A stretch of DNA of 64,000 nt from Shewanella sp. NFH-SH190041. GTDB lineage: Bacteria > Pseudomonadota > Gammaproteobacteria > Enterobacterales > Shewanellaceae. The number at the start of each line of letters is the position of its first letter. The stretch's first letter is position 1. The notes beneath the pieces are model-generated. The model was not told the DNA's origin and did not search any database. It was given only the letters and a program-made list of their open reading frames with translations. The translations under genes and the position numbers were made by a program. This document shows, piece after piece, positions 1-8,291 of the stretch. The stretch is taken from the NCBI RefSeq assembly GCF_024363255.1, contig NZ_AP026070.1:3038001-3102000 (forward strand), written 5' to 3'.

Positions 1-182
1 GTATTCCCCAATAGCCGCAATAACTGGGTTTCGGTTTCTATCTTATTGGGCATCAGATTGAGGATAAGCACCTTCATCGGGCGAATATCCTGATGAGCAG
101 CACGGGTTTCTGACATCACAAAAATATTTTCTGATACCAATATCCCGGCGGCGGGAAGGTTGTCTGGGATCCTAACCGGCAT
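1..182 (-). CDS. metA: Homoserine O-succinyltransferase MetA, N-terminal part (runs off the left edge)
   Basis: Only the first 60 codons lie in the window. Read from an ATG at 182-180 on the minus strand, the protein begins [11 protein letters not shown] and continues through [20 protein letters not shown], which I recognise as the MetA N-terminus. The family activates homoserine by acylation, the first committed step of methionine synthesis in the cytoplasm. A good ribosome binding site (AAGGAG, about 11 bases before the ATG) supports the start. The lipoprotein gene at 229-630 lies 46 bases upstream on the same strand, so the two may share a transcript that would pass under the MetJ-like boxes at 653-668. 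The catalytic residues are outside the window. The family call is firm; succinyl rather than acetyl specificity is assumed from gammaproteobacterial relatives. Confidence 0.9.
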   Translation of the reverse strand, partial: MPVRIPDNLPAAGILVSENIFVMSETRAAHQDIRPMKVLILNLMPNKIETETQLLRLLGN

Positions 183-228
183 AATACTGCGCCTCTCCTT
201 GGTTGGGACGGCGCAGTATCCGTGATGG

Positions 229-630
229 TTAGTGGCCGACCTTATTCAACAGTACCGACATTGGCTGGTTATTATCCAAATCAATGCGATATGACTGAGT
301 ATTGATAAACAGCAATTGGCCATCGAGCGTAATTTTCGCCCCCACGGCATAGGTGTGACCGGGGGCAAATTGATCCCGGTTAATCACAAACGAAAAAGGC
401 GCAGGCGTACTAACATCATTGCGCTCAACTTCAGCTAATACCTCGGCTTTTGCATCCGCCCGGGATACATCCTTCACCTGTACCGTCAGCACAGCTTCCG
501 GTGGTAGAGCAATCCGCTCGCGGTACCATGCTTCACCGTGAATTTCCACCGCGGCATCCTGGGTCGCGCAACCACTGATGACACCCACAGCCAGCAGCGG
601 GGCTGTTAACACCTTCAACCACTTATTCAT
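229..630 (-). CDS. YbaY/YscW-family lipoprotein
   Basis: A 133-residue protein with a lipoprotein signal: basic start MNKWLK, a hydrophobic stretch, and a lipobox ending VISGC around residues 17-21. After lipidation a domain of about 110 residues remains. It contains the YbaY-type pattern of a [19 protein letters not shown] segment followed by a beta-rich stretch ([25 protein letters not shown]). The family's biochemical function is not known to me; members are thought to be small beta-barrel lipoproteins. The ribosome site AGGAGAGAGT sits just before the ATG at 630-628. A paralogue lies at 2603-3010. This copy precedes metA, and two MetJ-like boxes lie 23 bases upstream of its start, suggesting control by methionine status. 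The family is clear; the role is not. Confidence 0.8.
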   Translation of the reverse strand: MNKWLKVLTAPLLAVGVISGCATQDAAVEIHGEAWYRERIALPPEAVLTVQVKDVSRADAKAEVLAEVERNDVSTPAPFSFVINRDQFAPGHTYAVGAKITLDGQLLFINTQSYRIDLDNNQPMSVLLNKVGH

Positions 631-652
631 ACTCTCTCCTAATCATACATAA

Positions 653-668
653 AGACTTCTGGATGTCT
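653..668. promoter_or_regulatory. Candidate tandem MetJ boxes (AGACTTCT GGATGTCT)
   Basis: Two adjacent 8-base units match the MetJ box AGACGTCT at 7 of 8 and 6 of 8 positions in exact 8-base register, the arrangement MetJ needs to bind cooperatively. They lie 23 bases upstream of the lipoprotein gene that precedes metA on the minus strand, where a repressor would cover the promoter. Assignment by motif only. Confidence 0.5.
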
Positions 669-744
669 ACACGCCCGAGCAATCACTTGTTCTCGTCAGC
701 AGATCCCCCTATGATAAGCAACTCCTAGATTGCCTGAAACCCTT

Positions 745-1500
745 ATGACACAAGCAACTGCGATAATAATTGGTGCCAGCTCACAATTGAGCCGTGAAGT
801 TGCCCTGCAACTGTCCCGGCAGCAGGTGGAACTGGCGCTGCTCAGCCCCCAACCCGAGATGCTGGCGGAATTTGCTGCATCATTGCCGGGTAAAGTTACT
901 GTTCATGCCTTGGATATTTATCAGCCGCAACAAGCTATTAGCCAACTGGAACAGGTATGGCAAAGCTTAGGTGGAGCCCACCTGATATTGGTCAATACCG
1001 GGGTTAATCACTATGATCCTGCGCTGCCATGGCAACATGAAGATGAGATGATTGCGGTGAATGTGCGCGGCTTTGCCGCTATGTGCAATACCGCTTTCAG
1101 GCTGTTGCGGGAGCAAGGATATGGTCAATTGGGAGCCATCAACTCCATTGCGGGTCTGCGCGGCGGCGCCAGTGTCGCTTACCATGCCTCCAAAGCCTTT
1201 GCAGCAAATTATCTGCAAGGGCTGTCTATGCATGCCCAGCGGCTAAAACTGCCTATTACCATTACCGATATTCAACTGGGTATGTTAGACAAGGCAGCCA
1301 TGCAGGGTGCCCGTATGTGGCTGGTGCCACTGCCGGAAGTGGCGCGACAAATCTTAACCGCCTTAGCCAAAGGTAAACGCCGAGTCTGCGTACCGAAGCG
1401 CTGGCGATTAATGGCTTGGCTGACCCGTCTGCTGCCCGAGTATATTTACAATACTCGGCGCTGGAAAAAGAAACAGCCTAAGCCAGAAAAATCGAAATAA
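745..1500 (+). CDS. Short-chain dehydrogenase/reductase with a modified dinucleotide-binding loop
   Basis: A 251-residue SDR-fold protein. The catalytic motif is intact: serine in INSIAG and the YxxxK motif as YHASKA near residue 154. The usual TGxxxGIG nucleotide-binding loop is altered, reading GASSQLSREV near the N-terminus, so the second and third glycines are replaced by Q and S. The C-terminus is strongly basic (RRWKKKQPKPEKSK), and the segment RLMAWLTRLLPEYIYNTRR just before it resembles the membrane-proximal end of some lipid-modifying SDRs. I chose the ATG at 745; a TTG at 730 in the same frame is possible. The gene stands alone between minus-strand genes. Substrate unknown; a role in lipid or ketone reduction would be a guess. 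Confidence 0.75.
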   Translation: MTQATAIIIGASSQLSREVALQLSRQQVELALLSPQPEMLAEFAASLPGKVTVHALDIYQPQQAISQLEQVWQSLGGAHLILVNTGVNHYDPALPWQHEDEMIAVNVRGFAAMCNTAFRLLREQGYGQLGAINSIAGLRGGASVAYHASKAFAANYLQGLSMHAQRLKLPITITDIQLGMLDKAAMQGARMWLVPLPEVARQILTALAKGKRRVCVPKRWRLMAWLTRLLPEYIYNTRRWKKKQPKPEKSK

Positions 1501-1533
1501 GCCGCGCATAAATCGACTCTGAGTTGACTCAAT

Positions 1534-1563
1534 AAGGCCACTGGCACAATTGCTGGCGGCCTT
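1534..1563. terminator. Weak convergent hairpin between the SDR gene and ompW
   Basis: AAGGCC and GGCCTT arms at 1534-1539 and 1558-1563 flank an 18-base loop between two convergent genes. There is no clean T run on either side, so this is only a possible terminator. Confidence 0.35.
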
Positions 1564-1573
1564 ACCTTACCGG

Positions 1574-2224
1574 CTAAAACTGATAGCCAACACTGAACAT
1601 ATATACCCAAGGGTCAATTTCTGTCGCGACATTCACAGCTTGCCCACCAAGATTAAAACGGACATCAGTACTGATATCGGCATACCAGATTGACGTATTC
1701 AGTAGCCAGTCATTATTCAGCCGATAATCCAACCCCACCTGAGCTGCCCAGCCCCATGAATTAGACAAGCTTAAATCTGTCAATCCCATCTCTTTCGCCG
1801 CCGGGGTGAAATCATTATCAAAAAAGTTAGTGTAATTTATTCCCAAACCAATATAAGGACGCAGTGTCGTCTCGGCCTGACCAAAGTAATACTGTGCAAC
1901 CAGAGTCGGCGGTAGGTGTTTCGTCTGGGCAATTTTACCCAGCGAACCTAAGGCAATATCGTGGCTAAAGGGGGTTGCAGCCAATAGTTCTAACGCCCAG
2001 TTATCTGTCAGCATATACCCCAAATTCAGCCCCAGTTGCACATTGTTATCAACGGAAAAGCGTGCAATATCAGCAACAACTGGGCTTGATTCGTTGGGTG
2101 CAACAACAGCAGCACCAGCCCGAAAAATAACATCACCGGCTTGGTGGGCCAGCACCTGACCACTACCAAGCAAGGTTAAGGTCAATAAGGCCATACGGGA
2201 TGGGCGTAAATTGGGGGCAAACAT
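1574..2224 (-). CDS. ompW: Outer-membrane protein OmpW
   Basis: A 216-residue OmpW-family outer-membrane protein. A signal peptide ends near VLAHQAGD (about residue 26). Alternating hydrophobic beta strands follow, with family landmarks VRAG-like VIFRAGAAVVAPNE, NLGYMLTDNWALELLAATPF and the terminal FSVGYQF, whose last residue is the aromatic expected for barrel assembly. OmpW forms a small eight-stranded barrel thought to pass hydrophobic compounds laterally. An FNR-type operator lies 85 bases upstream, consistent with the known oxygen-dependent control of ompW in enteric relatives. The ribosome site AGGAGAAAGCCT precedes the ATG. Convergent with the upstream-strand SDR gene. Confidence 0.92.
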   Translation of the reverse strand: MFAPNLRPSRMALLTLTLLGSGQVLAHQAGDVIFRAGAAVVAPNESSPVVADIARFSVDNNVQLGLNLGYMLTDNWALELLAATPFSHDIALGSLGKIAQTKHLPPTLVAQYYFGQAETTLRPYIGLGINYTNFFDNDFTPAAKEMGLTDLSLSNSWGWAAQVGLDYRLNNDWLLNTSIWYADISTDVRFNLGGQAVNVATEIDPWVYMFSVGYQF

Positions 2225-2308
2225 AGGCTTTCTCCTTCAGCGTGACACAGGTGTTACTGCATCTTTAATTTCCTGTGACTACCCTGCCAAAGTTGTGGCG
2301 CTATCAGT

Positions 2309-2322
2309 TTGATCTACATCAG
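2309..2322. promoter_or_regulatory. FNR/CRP-type operator upstream of ompW
   Basis: TTGATCTACATCAG matches the FNR consensus TTGAT-N4-ATCAA at 9 of 10 defined positions. It lies 85 bases before the ompW start codon, a suitable distance for an activator. The rest of the 378-base gap 2225-2602 shows only the terminator at 2562-2590. Confidence 0.5.
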
Positions 2323-2561
2323 TAAAGCGGCGATATTTTATGCTGTTTTGGGCTTTAATCAGGTCGATTGTCAACGACTGACTCATCTGACAGCGGCCTT
2401 CAATTGAATATGTGCAACGGGATGTATAAAGCGAAATGTAGCAAGTAATAGGTTATTACTCGGTATGAAGAAAACAGTGTGTAGAACAGCCTGACCCCAG
2501 AGGCGCTTACCCAGCTCTTGGGACAAAAACTCTGCGGCCATAACACCGATATCGTAGCCAA

Positions 2562-2590
2562 TAAAAAGCCCCCGATGTCAGCGGGGGCCT
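2562..2590 (-). terminator. Rho-independent terminator after the tesB-lipoprotein pair
   Basis: Stem GCCCCCG (2568-2574) with CGGGGGC (2582-2588), followed on the minus strand by five T residues. It lies 13 bases beyond the stop codon of the 2603-3010 gene. Confidence 0.85.
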
Positions 2591-2602
2591 AGTTGCGGGT
2601 GC

Positions 2603-3010
2603 TTACTGACTGCCGGGCATCACAGGTTTCATTAGCACTTCCGTGGTGGTAATGCCGTTATTGATTACCGGATATCTATGATACGTCTGGAACAAGACTT
2701 GTCCTTTATAGGTGATCATGGCTACCACACCATAGTTGATGCTCGATTTGATGGTGTCTGCAGGCAAAATAAACTTAAACGGCACAGGCACCCGGGCCAC
2801 TTCAAAGGTTTTCTGGGCAATAATGGCGCCTGGGGTATCTAAATCAATAATCGCGATATTAATCACCGCCCCCGGAGGCAGCGCCAAGCGCTCAAGGTAT
2901 CCGGCCGCCCCGTTAACAATGACAGGTTTGGGGGGAACAACAGTGACACAGGCTGAAAGCCCCGCCAGCATTAGCAGCATCAATCCGGTGCGGAATAGTT
3001 TTACCCACAT
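2603..3010 (-). CDS. YbaY/YscW-family lipoprotein next to tesB
   Basis: A 135-residue lipoprotein with signal MWVKLFRTGLMLLMLAGLSAC; the lipobox cysteine is at about residue 21. The mature part has the same layout as the 229-630 protein (AAGYLERLALPPGAVINIAI, then VPFKFILP and YGVVAMITYKGQVLFQTYHRYP), so the two are paralogues. It follows tesB by one base, with its own ribosome site AAGGAAA inside the tesB end. In Escherichia coli ybaY is also adjacent to tesB, so this copy is the likelier positional YbaY orthologue. Function unknown; context hints at envelope or lipid metabolism but proves nothing. A strong terminator follows. Confidence 0.82.
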   Translation of the reverse strand: MWVKLFRTGLMLLMLAGLSACVTVVPPKPVIVNGAAGYLERLALPPGAVINIAIIDLDTPGAIIAQKTFEVARVPVPFKFILPADTIKSSINYGVVAMITYKGQVLFQTYHRYPVINNGITTTEVLMKPVMPGSQ

Positions 3011-3011
3011 A

Positions 3012-3878
3012 TTATTTTCCTTGCATTAAGCGCATCAAGCCTTCCTGGGTAGAAGAGGCTACCAGTTCTCCGGCCTGATTGAAAAAATGTCCGCGAACAA
3101 ATCCCCGACCGCCCATCGCCGTTGGGCTATCAATGCTGTACAGCAGCCATTCATTGAAGTTTACCGGCCGGTGGAACCACATCGCATGATCTATGGTTGC
3201 CATGCGCATACCCGGGGTTAAGAACGAAACGCCATGGGGCTGAGCCGCCGTCACCAGGAAATTAAAATCCGATGCATAGGCCAGCAGATATTCATGGACA
3301 CAGGTGTCAGCCGGTAACGTACCATTGACCCGCATCCACACATTACGCACCGGCGCTGCCGCCTCTGGCGCAACGGGATTTAGTGGCTCCACTAAACGCA
3401 TTTCAATCGGGGCATCGGCAATAAACGCCTGCAAAATCCGGGGTGGGACTTTATCCCTAAGGGTCATCGCCACTTCCTGCTGATTTAGCAGTCCATCCGG
3501 GCCCGGTACCTTAGGCATAGGGATTTGATGATCCAACCCCACTTCTGGCAGTTGAAATGAGCAGGTCATATAAAAAATCGGCTGACCTTTCTGAATCGCT
3601 TTGACTCGGCGGGCACTGAAGCTGCCACCGTCTCGCATAATTTCCACATCGTATACAATCGGCAATTTTTCATCACCGGCACGCAGAAAATACGCATGAA
3701 AAGAGTGAACTTTACGTTCTGCCGGCACTGTTTTACGGGCGGCACTTAGCGCCTGTCCCATTACCTGCCCACCAAAAACATGGCCCAGTCCAATATCCTG
3801 GCTCTGACCGCGGAAAAGCCCCTGCTCTATCTGTTCCAGTGACAGCAGGGAGACCAAATCATTTAATACCTGACTCAT
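3012..3878 (-). CDS. tesB: Acyl-CoA thioesterase II TesB
   Basis: A 288-residue double-hotdog thioesterase, matching the usual TesB length of about 286. It hydrolyses medium- and long-chain acyl-CoA to free fatty acid and CoA in the cytoplasm. Family landmarks are the N-terminal [18 protein letters not shown], the central [10 protein letters not shown] and the C-terminal [19 protein letters not shown], which carries the catalytic aspartate. The closing STQEGLMR contains the conserved glutamine. The ATG at 3878 starts [24 protein letters not shown], as expected. It is the first gene of a two-gene transcript with the lipoprotein at 2603-3010. Confidence 0.95.
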   Translation of the reverse strand: MSQVLNDLVSLLSLEQIEQGLFRGQSQDIGLGHVFGGQVMGQALSAARKTVPAERKVHSFHAYFLRAGDEKLPIVYDVEIMRDGGSFSARRVKAIQKGQPIFYMTCSFQLPEVGLDHQIPMPKVPGPDGLLNQQEVAMTLRDKVPPRILQAFIADAPIEMRLVEPLNPVAPEAAAPVRNVWMRVNGTLPADTCVHEYLLAYASDFNFLVTAAQPHGVSFLTPGMRMATIDHAMWFHRPVNFNEWLLYSIDSPTAMGGRGFVRGHFFNQAGELVASSTQEGLMRLMQGK

Positions 3879-4019
3879 GGGGTTCCAAATGTGTTAGCGC
3901 AGCACAGCGCATCAATCAATCAATCACGCCTGCTCCGTCACACATTGAAGAAACAGGCTGCCGCAGTCAGTATAACCGCAAGCTTTACACTTGGAATGGT
4001 CAGCAAGATCAATTGCGCA

Positions 4020-4916
4020 CTATTCAATCCGGATATGGTGATCTGACGCAGCCCGGCGAGCCCATGACAGGATCTGATCTTCGCCACTTTCATGGCGATA
4101 AACGGGATAGCACTCATGCATCTGCGCCCAGCGACTCACAAGGTGCTCTACCGTGCACTCTTCGGCGGGAAAATACATGGGTTGATACTCAAGGAAAGTG
4201 CCGTGGCTGATACTGCCGGCAGCCGCCAGTAAATGCTGTCCCGTCGGGGCTTGACGCCCCACGAGAAACATCATGGCTGCCACCACTGATTCGGCAGAAA
4301 ACATAGGTTGTACTTGCGCGGCTAAATGACAAATATCCGCCCCTTCCTGAGCCAATGGGCACAAGGAATTAACGGCAATATTATCCGCAACCCCTTCAAT
4401 ACTCAGGCTGTTAACCATGCCCACTAACGCCATTTTAGCCGTACTGTTAGCGACTTGATAAATATCACCATATAGCCCGCCGGCACTGGTTTGCATCAGT
4501 ACACGACCATAATTTCGCTGCTGCATATAGGGCCATACCGCCCGGGTAAGGTGAAATGCTGCCGTGACATCCACTTCCAACTGCTTCGCCCAATTTTGCT
4601 CGGAAATATTCGTTAAGGCAGCATCACAGCGAAAAGAAGACGCATGGATAAGAATATCGATTTGACCCATTAACTGAATGATGTTGCCCACCATCAAATC
4701 AATGGCATGCCGATCGCAAATATCCAATTGTCGGTACAGGCATTGGGAGCCCATGCGTTCTAGGGTTGCGACCAATTGGCTCACATCTTCATCAAAAGGG
4801 TCGAGGCAATCAAGCAAAACCAGTCGACCACCCCGTTGAGCCAGCGCGATGGCATAGGCTCTGCCCAACCCACCAGCACCACCGGAAATCACCGCGACCT
4901 GTGTTGCAAATTGCAT
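4020..4916 (-). CDS. Short-chain dehydrogenase-like protein lacking the catalytic tyrosine
   Basis: A 298-residue SDR-fold protein resembling the dehydrogenase part of multifunctional beta-oxidation enzymes. The cofactor loop is intact (SGGAGGLGRAYAIALAQRG) and an acidic LLDCLD follows beta strand 2, which suggests NAD binding. In the active-site segment the serine is present (QTSAGGLYG), but the YxxxK position reads NSTAK, so the general-acid tyrosine is asparagine. The bases AAC AGT ACG GCT AAA confirm this. The usual NAG motif also reads HAS. The last 90 residues are not typical of simple SDRs. Start chosen at 4916 because GGAGAGGG sits just before it; the in-frame ATG at 4931 lies at the ribosome site. 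Probably inactive as an oxidoreductase, or chemically changed. Confidence 0.75.
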   Translation of the reverse strand: MQFATQVAVISGGAGGLGRAYAIALAQRGGRLVLLDCLDPFDEDVSQLVATLERMGSQCLYRQLDICDRHAIDLMVGNIIQLMGQIDILIHASSFRCDAALTNISEQNWAKQLEVDVTAAFHLTRAVWPYMQQRNYGRVLMQTSAGGLYGDIYQVANSTAKMALVGMVNSLSIEGVADNIAVNSLCPLAQEGADICHLAAQVQPMFSAESVVAAMMFLVGRQAPTGQHLLAAAGSISHGTFLEYQPMYFPAEECTVEHLVSRWAQMHECYPVYRHESGEDQILSWARRAASDHHIRIE

Positions 4917-5267
4917 ATCCCTCTCCTTCATCCTGAACGAGCGTGTTTGACATTCAGACTTCAGTAAACTTGGCGGTTAGGAGACCATGACAGCAGGGTA
5001 AATTCTTTGAAGTGAATTACAAATATGGCATACGACCATGTTTTTCATCACATTTTTAAAACATATCTAAATTTGTGTGCCACGGTTACAAATGGCCAAT
5101 TTGATCTCAGCTGGGAAATATTCTTTGCAGATAGTACAAATTGAATGGTAAAAAATGTAAAATCTGCCACCCTCTGCCCGGGGTGGTAACTCCTGTCCAT
5201 CAAGCCGTTATAGCAGGCACAGATGCCAATGATAGGGTTCTGCATACCGCACACCGCCGGGGTACTA

Positions 5268-6167
5268 ATGAACAAGCAACGACTGAGTAATATGAATCCC
5301 TGGATTTTAGCTATCAGACCCCGTACCCTGCCGGCGGCCATCGGTCCCCTATTGGTGGGTAATTTTCTGGCGCTGCATCTGCACCAGTTCAGTGTCACCA
5401 TTGCCATCCTATCAACCCTGTGTGCAGTACTGCTACAAATTGCCGTTAACTTGGCCAATGACTATTTTGACTTTAAAAATGGTATCGATACCGAAGAGCG
5501 TCTCGGTCCGGTACGTGTCACCCAAAGTGGCATGCTGTCCCCTAATGCGGTGCGCAATGCCATGATCCTGTTTCTGCTGGCCGCAATTGTGGTCGGTATC
5601 GAACTTGTGGTTCATGGGGGCTGGATTATCGCCTTACTGGCAGTCTTTGCTGTGCTGGGCGCACTGAGCTACAGTGGCGGACCTTACCCATTGGCGTCCC
5701 ATGGGTTGGGTGAAATCGCTGCATTTGTTTTTTTTGGGTTGGTTGCAGTGGTAGGCAGTTACTTTCTGCAAGCGGGCACCACCAGCTCCAGTGCTTGGTT
5801 GCTGGGCAGTGCTATCGGCTTTTTCAATGCTGCAATTATGCTGGTTAATAACACCCGGGATATCAGCACAGATACTAAAGCCAATAAACGCACTCTGGCA
5901 GTACGCATTGGTGAAAGCCAAGCTAAAAATCTTTATCAAGCCTTGGTATACCTGCCTTTTGCCTTGATTATTGCCGGTTATCTGCTCGGCATTTTACCTG
6001 GCTTGCCGGTACTTCTCGCCGGCCCCGCCCTGTTGATGGCCCGCCGACTAAGTAGCGCATTTATCAATACAACAGGCCCTGCCCTTAACCCTTTGCTGGG
6101 TAGCACAGCAAAACTAACCATGCTGTTTTCTGGCTTGTTCAGCGCGGGCTTAATCTTTACCTCATAA
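5268..6167 (+). CDS. menA: 1,4-dihydroxy-2-naphthoate polyprenyltransferase MenA
   Basis: About 299 residues, a membrane UbiA-superfamily prenyltransferase that joins a polyprenyl chain to 1,4-dihydroxy-2-naphthoate and gives demethylmenaquinone. The first aspartate-rich motif is NLANDYFDFKNGID near residue 60, followed by the MenA-type GPVRVTQSGML. The second is NNTRDISTDTKANKRTL near residue 190. Eight or nine hydrophobic helices are visible. Menaquinone serves anaerobic respiration, in keeping with FNR-type sites elsewhere in the window. The start could be ATG 5268 (MNKQRLSN) or ATG 5292 (MNPWILAIRPRTLP); an upstream in-frame ATG at 5223 is less likely. Single gene, ending at a two-way terminator shared with gnd. 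Confidence 0.93.
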   Translation: MNKQRLSNMNPWILAIRPRTLPAAIGPLLVGNFLALHLHQFSVTIAILSTLCAVLLQIAVNLANDYFDFKNGIDTEERLGPVRVTQSGMLSPNAVRNAMILFLLAAIVVGIELVVHGGWIIALLAVFAVLGALSYSGGPYPLASHGLGEIAAFVFFGLVAVVGSYFLQAGTTSSSAWLLGSAIGFFNAAIMLVNNTRDISTDTKANKRTLAVRIGESQAKNLYQALVYLPFALIIAGYLLGILPGLPVLLAGPALLMARRLSSAFINTTGPALNPLLGSTAKLTMLFSGLFSAGLIFTS

Positions 6168-6240
6168 TGCCACACCGGCGCTATTGTGCTGTGACATAGA
6201 TAAAGTACTCGCTAAACCTATGAGCTCAATGAGCTAACGT

Positions 6241-6276
6241 AAAAGGCTTCTTCTGCAACGCAAAAGAAGCCTTTTT
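6241..6276. terminator. Bidirectional terminator between menA and gnd
   Basis: Stem AAAGGCTTCTT with AAGAAGCCTTT (6241-6251 and 6263-6273), followed by a T run on the plus strand and preceded by As that give Ts on the minus strand. It sits between convergent genes. Confidence 0.85.
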
Positions 6277-6308
6277 TGTACTACCACTTTTGGGTACGAC
6301 TAAGAATG

Positions 6309-7865
6309 TTAATTCACCGCGTGCTGCTGGCGATCACCACTCCAGTTTAAGTGGAAATGCTGCCCGGCCGGGGCATCGTGGCGCTCAAAACTGTGGGCCC
6401 CAAAATAGTCCCTTTGCCCCTGTAATAAGTTAGCGGGCAATCTCGCACTGCGGTAGCTATCGTAGTAGCTCAGCGCACTGGTTAAACAAGGCATAGGTAT
6501 GCCTTGCTGGATACCAAATACCAAGCTTTGACGCAGCCCGGTTATATGCTCTGTCAGCAGTCGATTAAATTCTGGCGCGGCAAACAAATGTGCCAAACTG
6601 GGTTCAGCTTCATATGCGGCAACAATGTGCTGTAAAAAGCCGGCGCGAATAATACAACCAGCGCGCCAAATCCGGGCAATATCAGCAAAATTAAGCTGCC
6701 AGCCCTGAGTCGCGGCATTATCGGCCATTAACTGAAACCCCTGCGCATAACCGGCAATTTTGCCACATAGCAAAGCGGACTCCAGCGCAGAAATGAGCGC
6801 TGTTTTATCTGTTTCAGAAACAGCCGCTCCAGATATGTCACATCTCCCCACAGGTAAAGTCTGACTCAGGCGCTGACGCAGTTCATGTCGGGCACTCAGG
6901 GCGCGGGCATACACAGCCTCTGCCAGTGTCGGCGCCGGTGTCCCCAACTCTAAGCTGCTAACCGCAGTCCACAGCCCAGTACCTTTTTGACCCGCCTTAT
7001 CCAAAATCATATCCACCAGCGCGGCACCGGTGACGGGATCTTGTTGCCGCAATACCTCAGCACTGATGGCCATCAAATAGCTATTCAGCGGCCCCTTATC
7101 CCAAGAGTCAAACACTGCGGCTATCTCAACAGCCGTCATCCCCAATGCCGAGGACAACAGATGGTAAGCCTCACAGATCAATTGCATATCGGCATATTCA
7201 ATGCCGTTGTGTACCATTTTGACATAATGGCCTGCACCAGCCGGGCCAATAAAGGCAGCGCATGGCTCCCCTTGCTGCAATGCTGGCGCCTTGGTCTGCC
7301 CTGCCGCTGTGCGGGACACCGGCAACCCCGTCTCGGGGTCGACTTTGGCTGCAATGGCGTGCCACAGTGGTGCTAACTGCTGCCACACTTGCATCTCACC
7401 GCTGGGCATCAAACTGGGGCCAAAACGTGCACCGACTTCACCACCGGACACGGCAGAGCTAAAAAAGTGAAACTTGCCTTGAAAGTGTTGCTCCCGAGCG
7501 ATGGTATCTGTCCACAAACTGTTACCGGTATCAACAACAATATCCTCAGCATCAAGCCCAGCTTTAAGTAATGCATGACAGACACTGTCCACCGGCGCCC
7601 CCGCTGGGACTGACAAAATCACAATACGTGGTGAGGTTAACTGTGACAGTAATTGTTCCAGTGACTGGCACCCCTGCAGTGCGCTATTACAGCCAAACTC
7701 TTGTTCAGCTTGCGCGACTGCCCCAGCGACCCGCTGGGCATCAAGATCAAACACGGATACCGGGTAGCCGTTATCCACCATATTCAGGGCCAAGTTTTTC
7801 CCCATGACCCCCATACCAATCACACCAATCCGCTGTGCTGAAGTAACTACTGCTTTATCTGGCAT
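6309..7865 (-). CDS. gnd: 6-phosphogluconate dehydrogenase (decarboxylating)
   Basis: A 518-residue enzyme of the oxidative pentose phosphate pathway that converts 6-phosphogluconate to ribulose 5-phosphate and CO2 with reduction of NADP. The Rossmann loop is GVIGMGVMGKNLALNM near residue 13. The substrate-binding signature is SGGEVGARFGPSLMPSGE, and the catalytic lysine and asparagine are in HYVKMVHNGIEYADMQL. It is about 50 residues longer than the enterobacterial enzyme; the extra sequence is at the C-terminus and around TAAGQTKAPALQQGEPCAAF, between the substrate loop and the catalytic helix. A partial Fur-like sequence lies just upstream of the start codon. Monocistronic by position. Confidence 0.93.
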   Translation of the reverse strand: MPDKAVVTSAQRIGVIGMGVMGKNLALNMVDNGYPVSVFDLDAQRVAGAVAQAEQEFGCNSALQGCQSLEQLLSQLTSPRIVILSVPAGAPVDSVCHALLKAGLDAEDIVVDTGNSLWTDTIAREQHFQGKFHFFSSAVSGGEVGARFGPSLMPSGEMQVWQQLAPLWHAIAAKVDPETGLPVSRTAAGQTKAPALQQGEPCAAFIGPAGAGHYVKMVHNGIEYADMQLICEAYHLLSSALGMTAVEIAAVFDSWDKGPLNSYLMAISAEVLRQQDPVTGAALVDMILDKAGQKGTGLWTAVSSLELGTPAPTLAEAVYARALSARHELRQRLSQTLPVGRCDISGAAVSETDKTALISALESALLCGKIAGYAQGFQLMADNAATQGWQLNFADIARIWRAGCIIRAGFLQHIVAAYEAEPSLAHLFAAPEFNRLLTEHITGLRQSLVFGIQQGIPMPCLTSALSYYDSYRSARLPANLLQGQRDYFGAHSFERHDAPAGQHFHLNWSGDRQQHAVN

Positions 7866-8291
7866 AACGCTTCCTGATTGATAATCATTTTCATCGATTA
7901 TGCGCTTATATAAATACGATAGCCATAGGAAGTTTTAATTTAACAAACAGATTAACCATGATTTATACAGGGGATTTACTGCCACTGAACAGCAATAGCC
8001 TGTGTTTAGCTGTCTCCCACACAATATGATGCGCTAACGGCAATACGAATTAATGCATCAAATAGCTATTGTCAGGTTTTTCTGTGAATTGAGCGAGTGC
8101 GCGATCTGCACCAGCCAGTGCAGGCTACCGACTGCCTTAGCAGATATCTCTTTCTGCCAGCCATTGGCGATCAGTGTCTTTTCAAACTGGCAGCTTGTGT
8201 TGACAGACTTGACACACCAAGATTTAACCTAATCTTTACCTTTACGTAAACTTCATATATCGTGCCTTAAAGTCGAGAAAACGGTGTTTTA
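7866..8291. other. Divergent intergenic region between gnd and liuR
   Basis: 426 bases with no convincing gene. It holds a partial Fur-like motif at 7874-7892 close to gnd and the LiuR-type palindrome at 8241-8250 close to liuR. Two TTGACA hexamers (8200-8205 and 8209-8214) lie upstream of that palindrome, but I could not pair them confidently with a -10 element. Confidence 0.5.
8235..8253 (+). promoter_or_regulatory. Candidate LiuR operator
   Basis: TTTACCTTTACGTAAACTT contains the perfect palindrome TTTACGTAAA at 8241-8250, 42 bases before the liuR start. LiuR, a MerR-family regulator, is reported to bind TTTACGTAAA-like palindromes before liu operons. The site is therefore probably autoregulatory and controls the whole operon. 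Motif recognition only. Confidence 0.55.
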
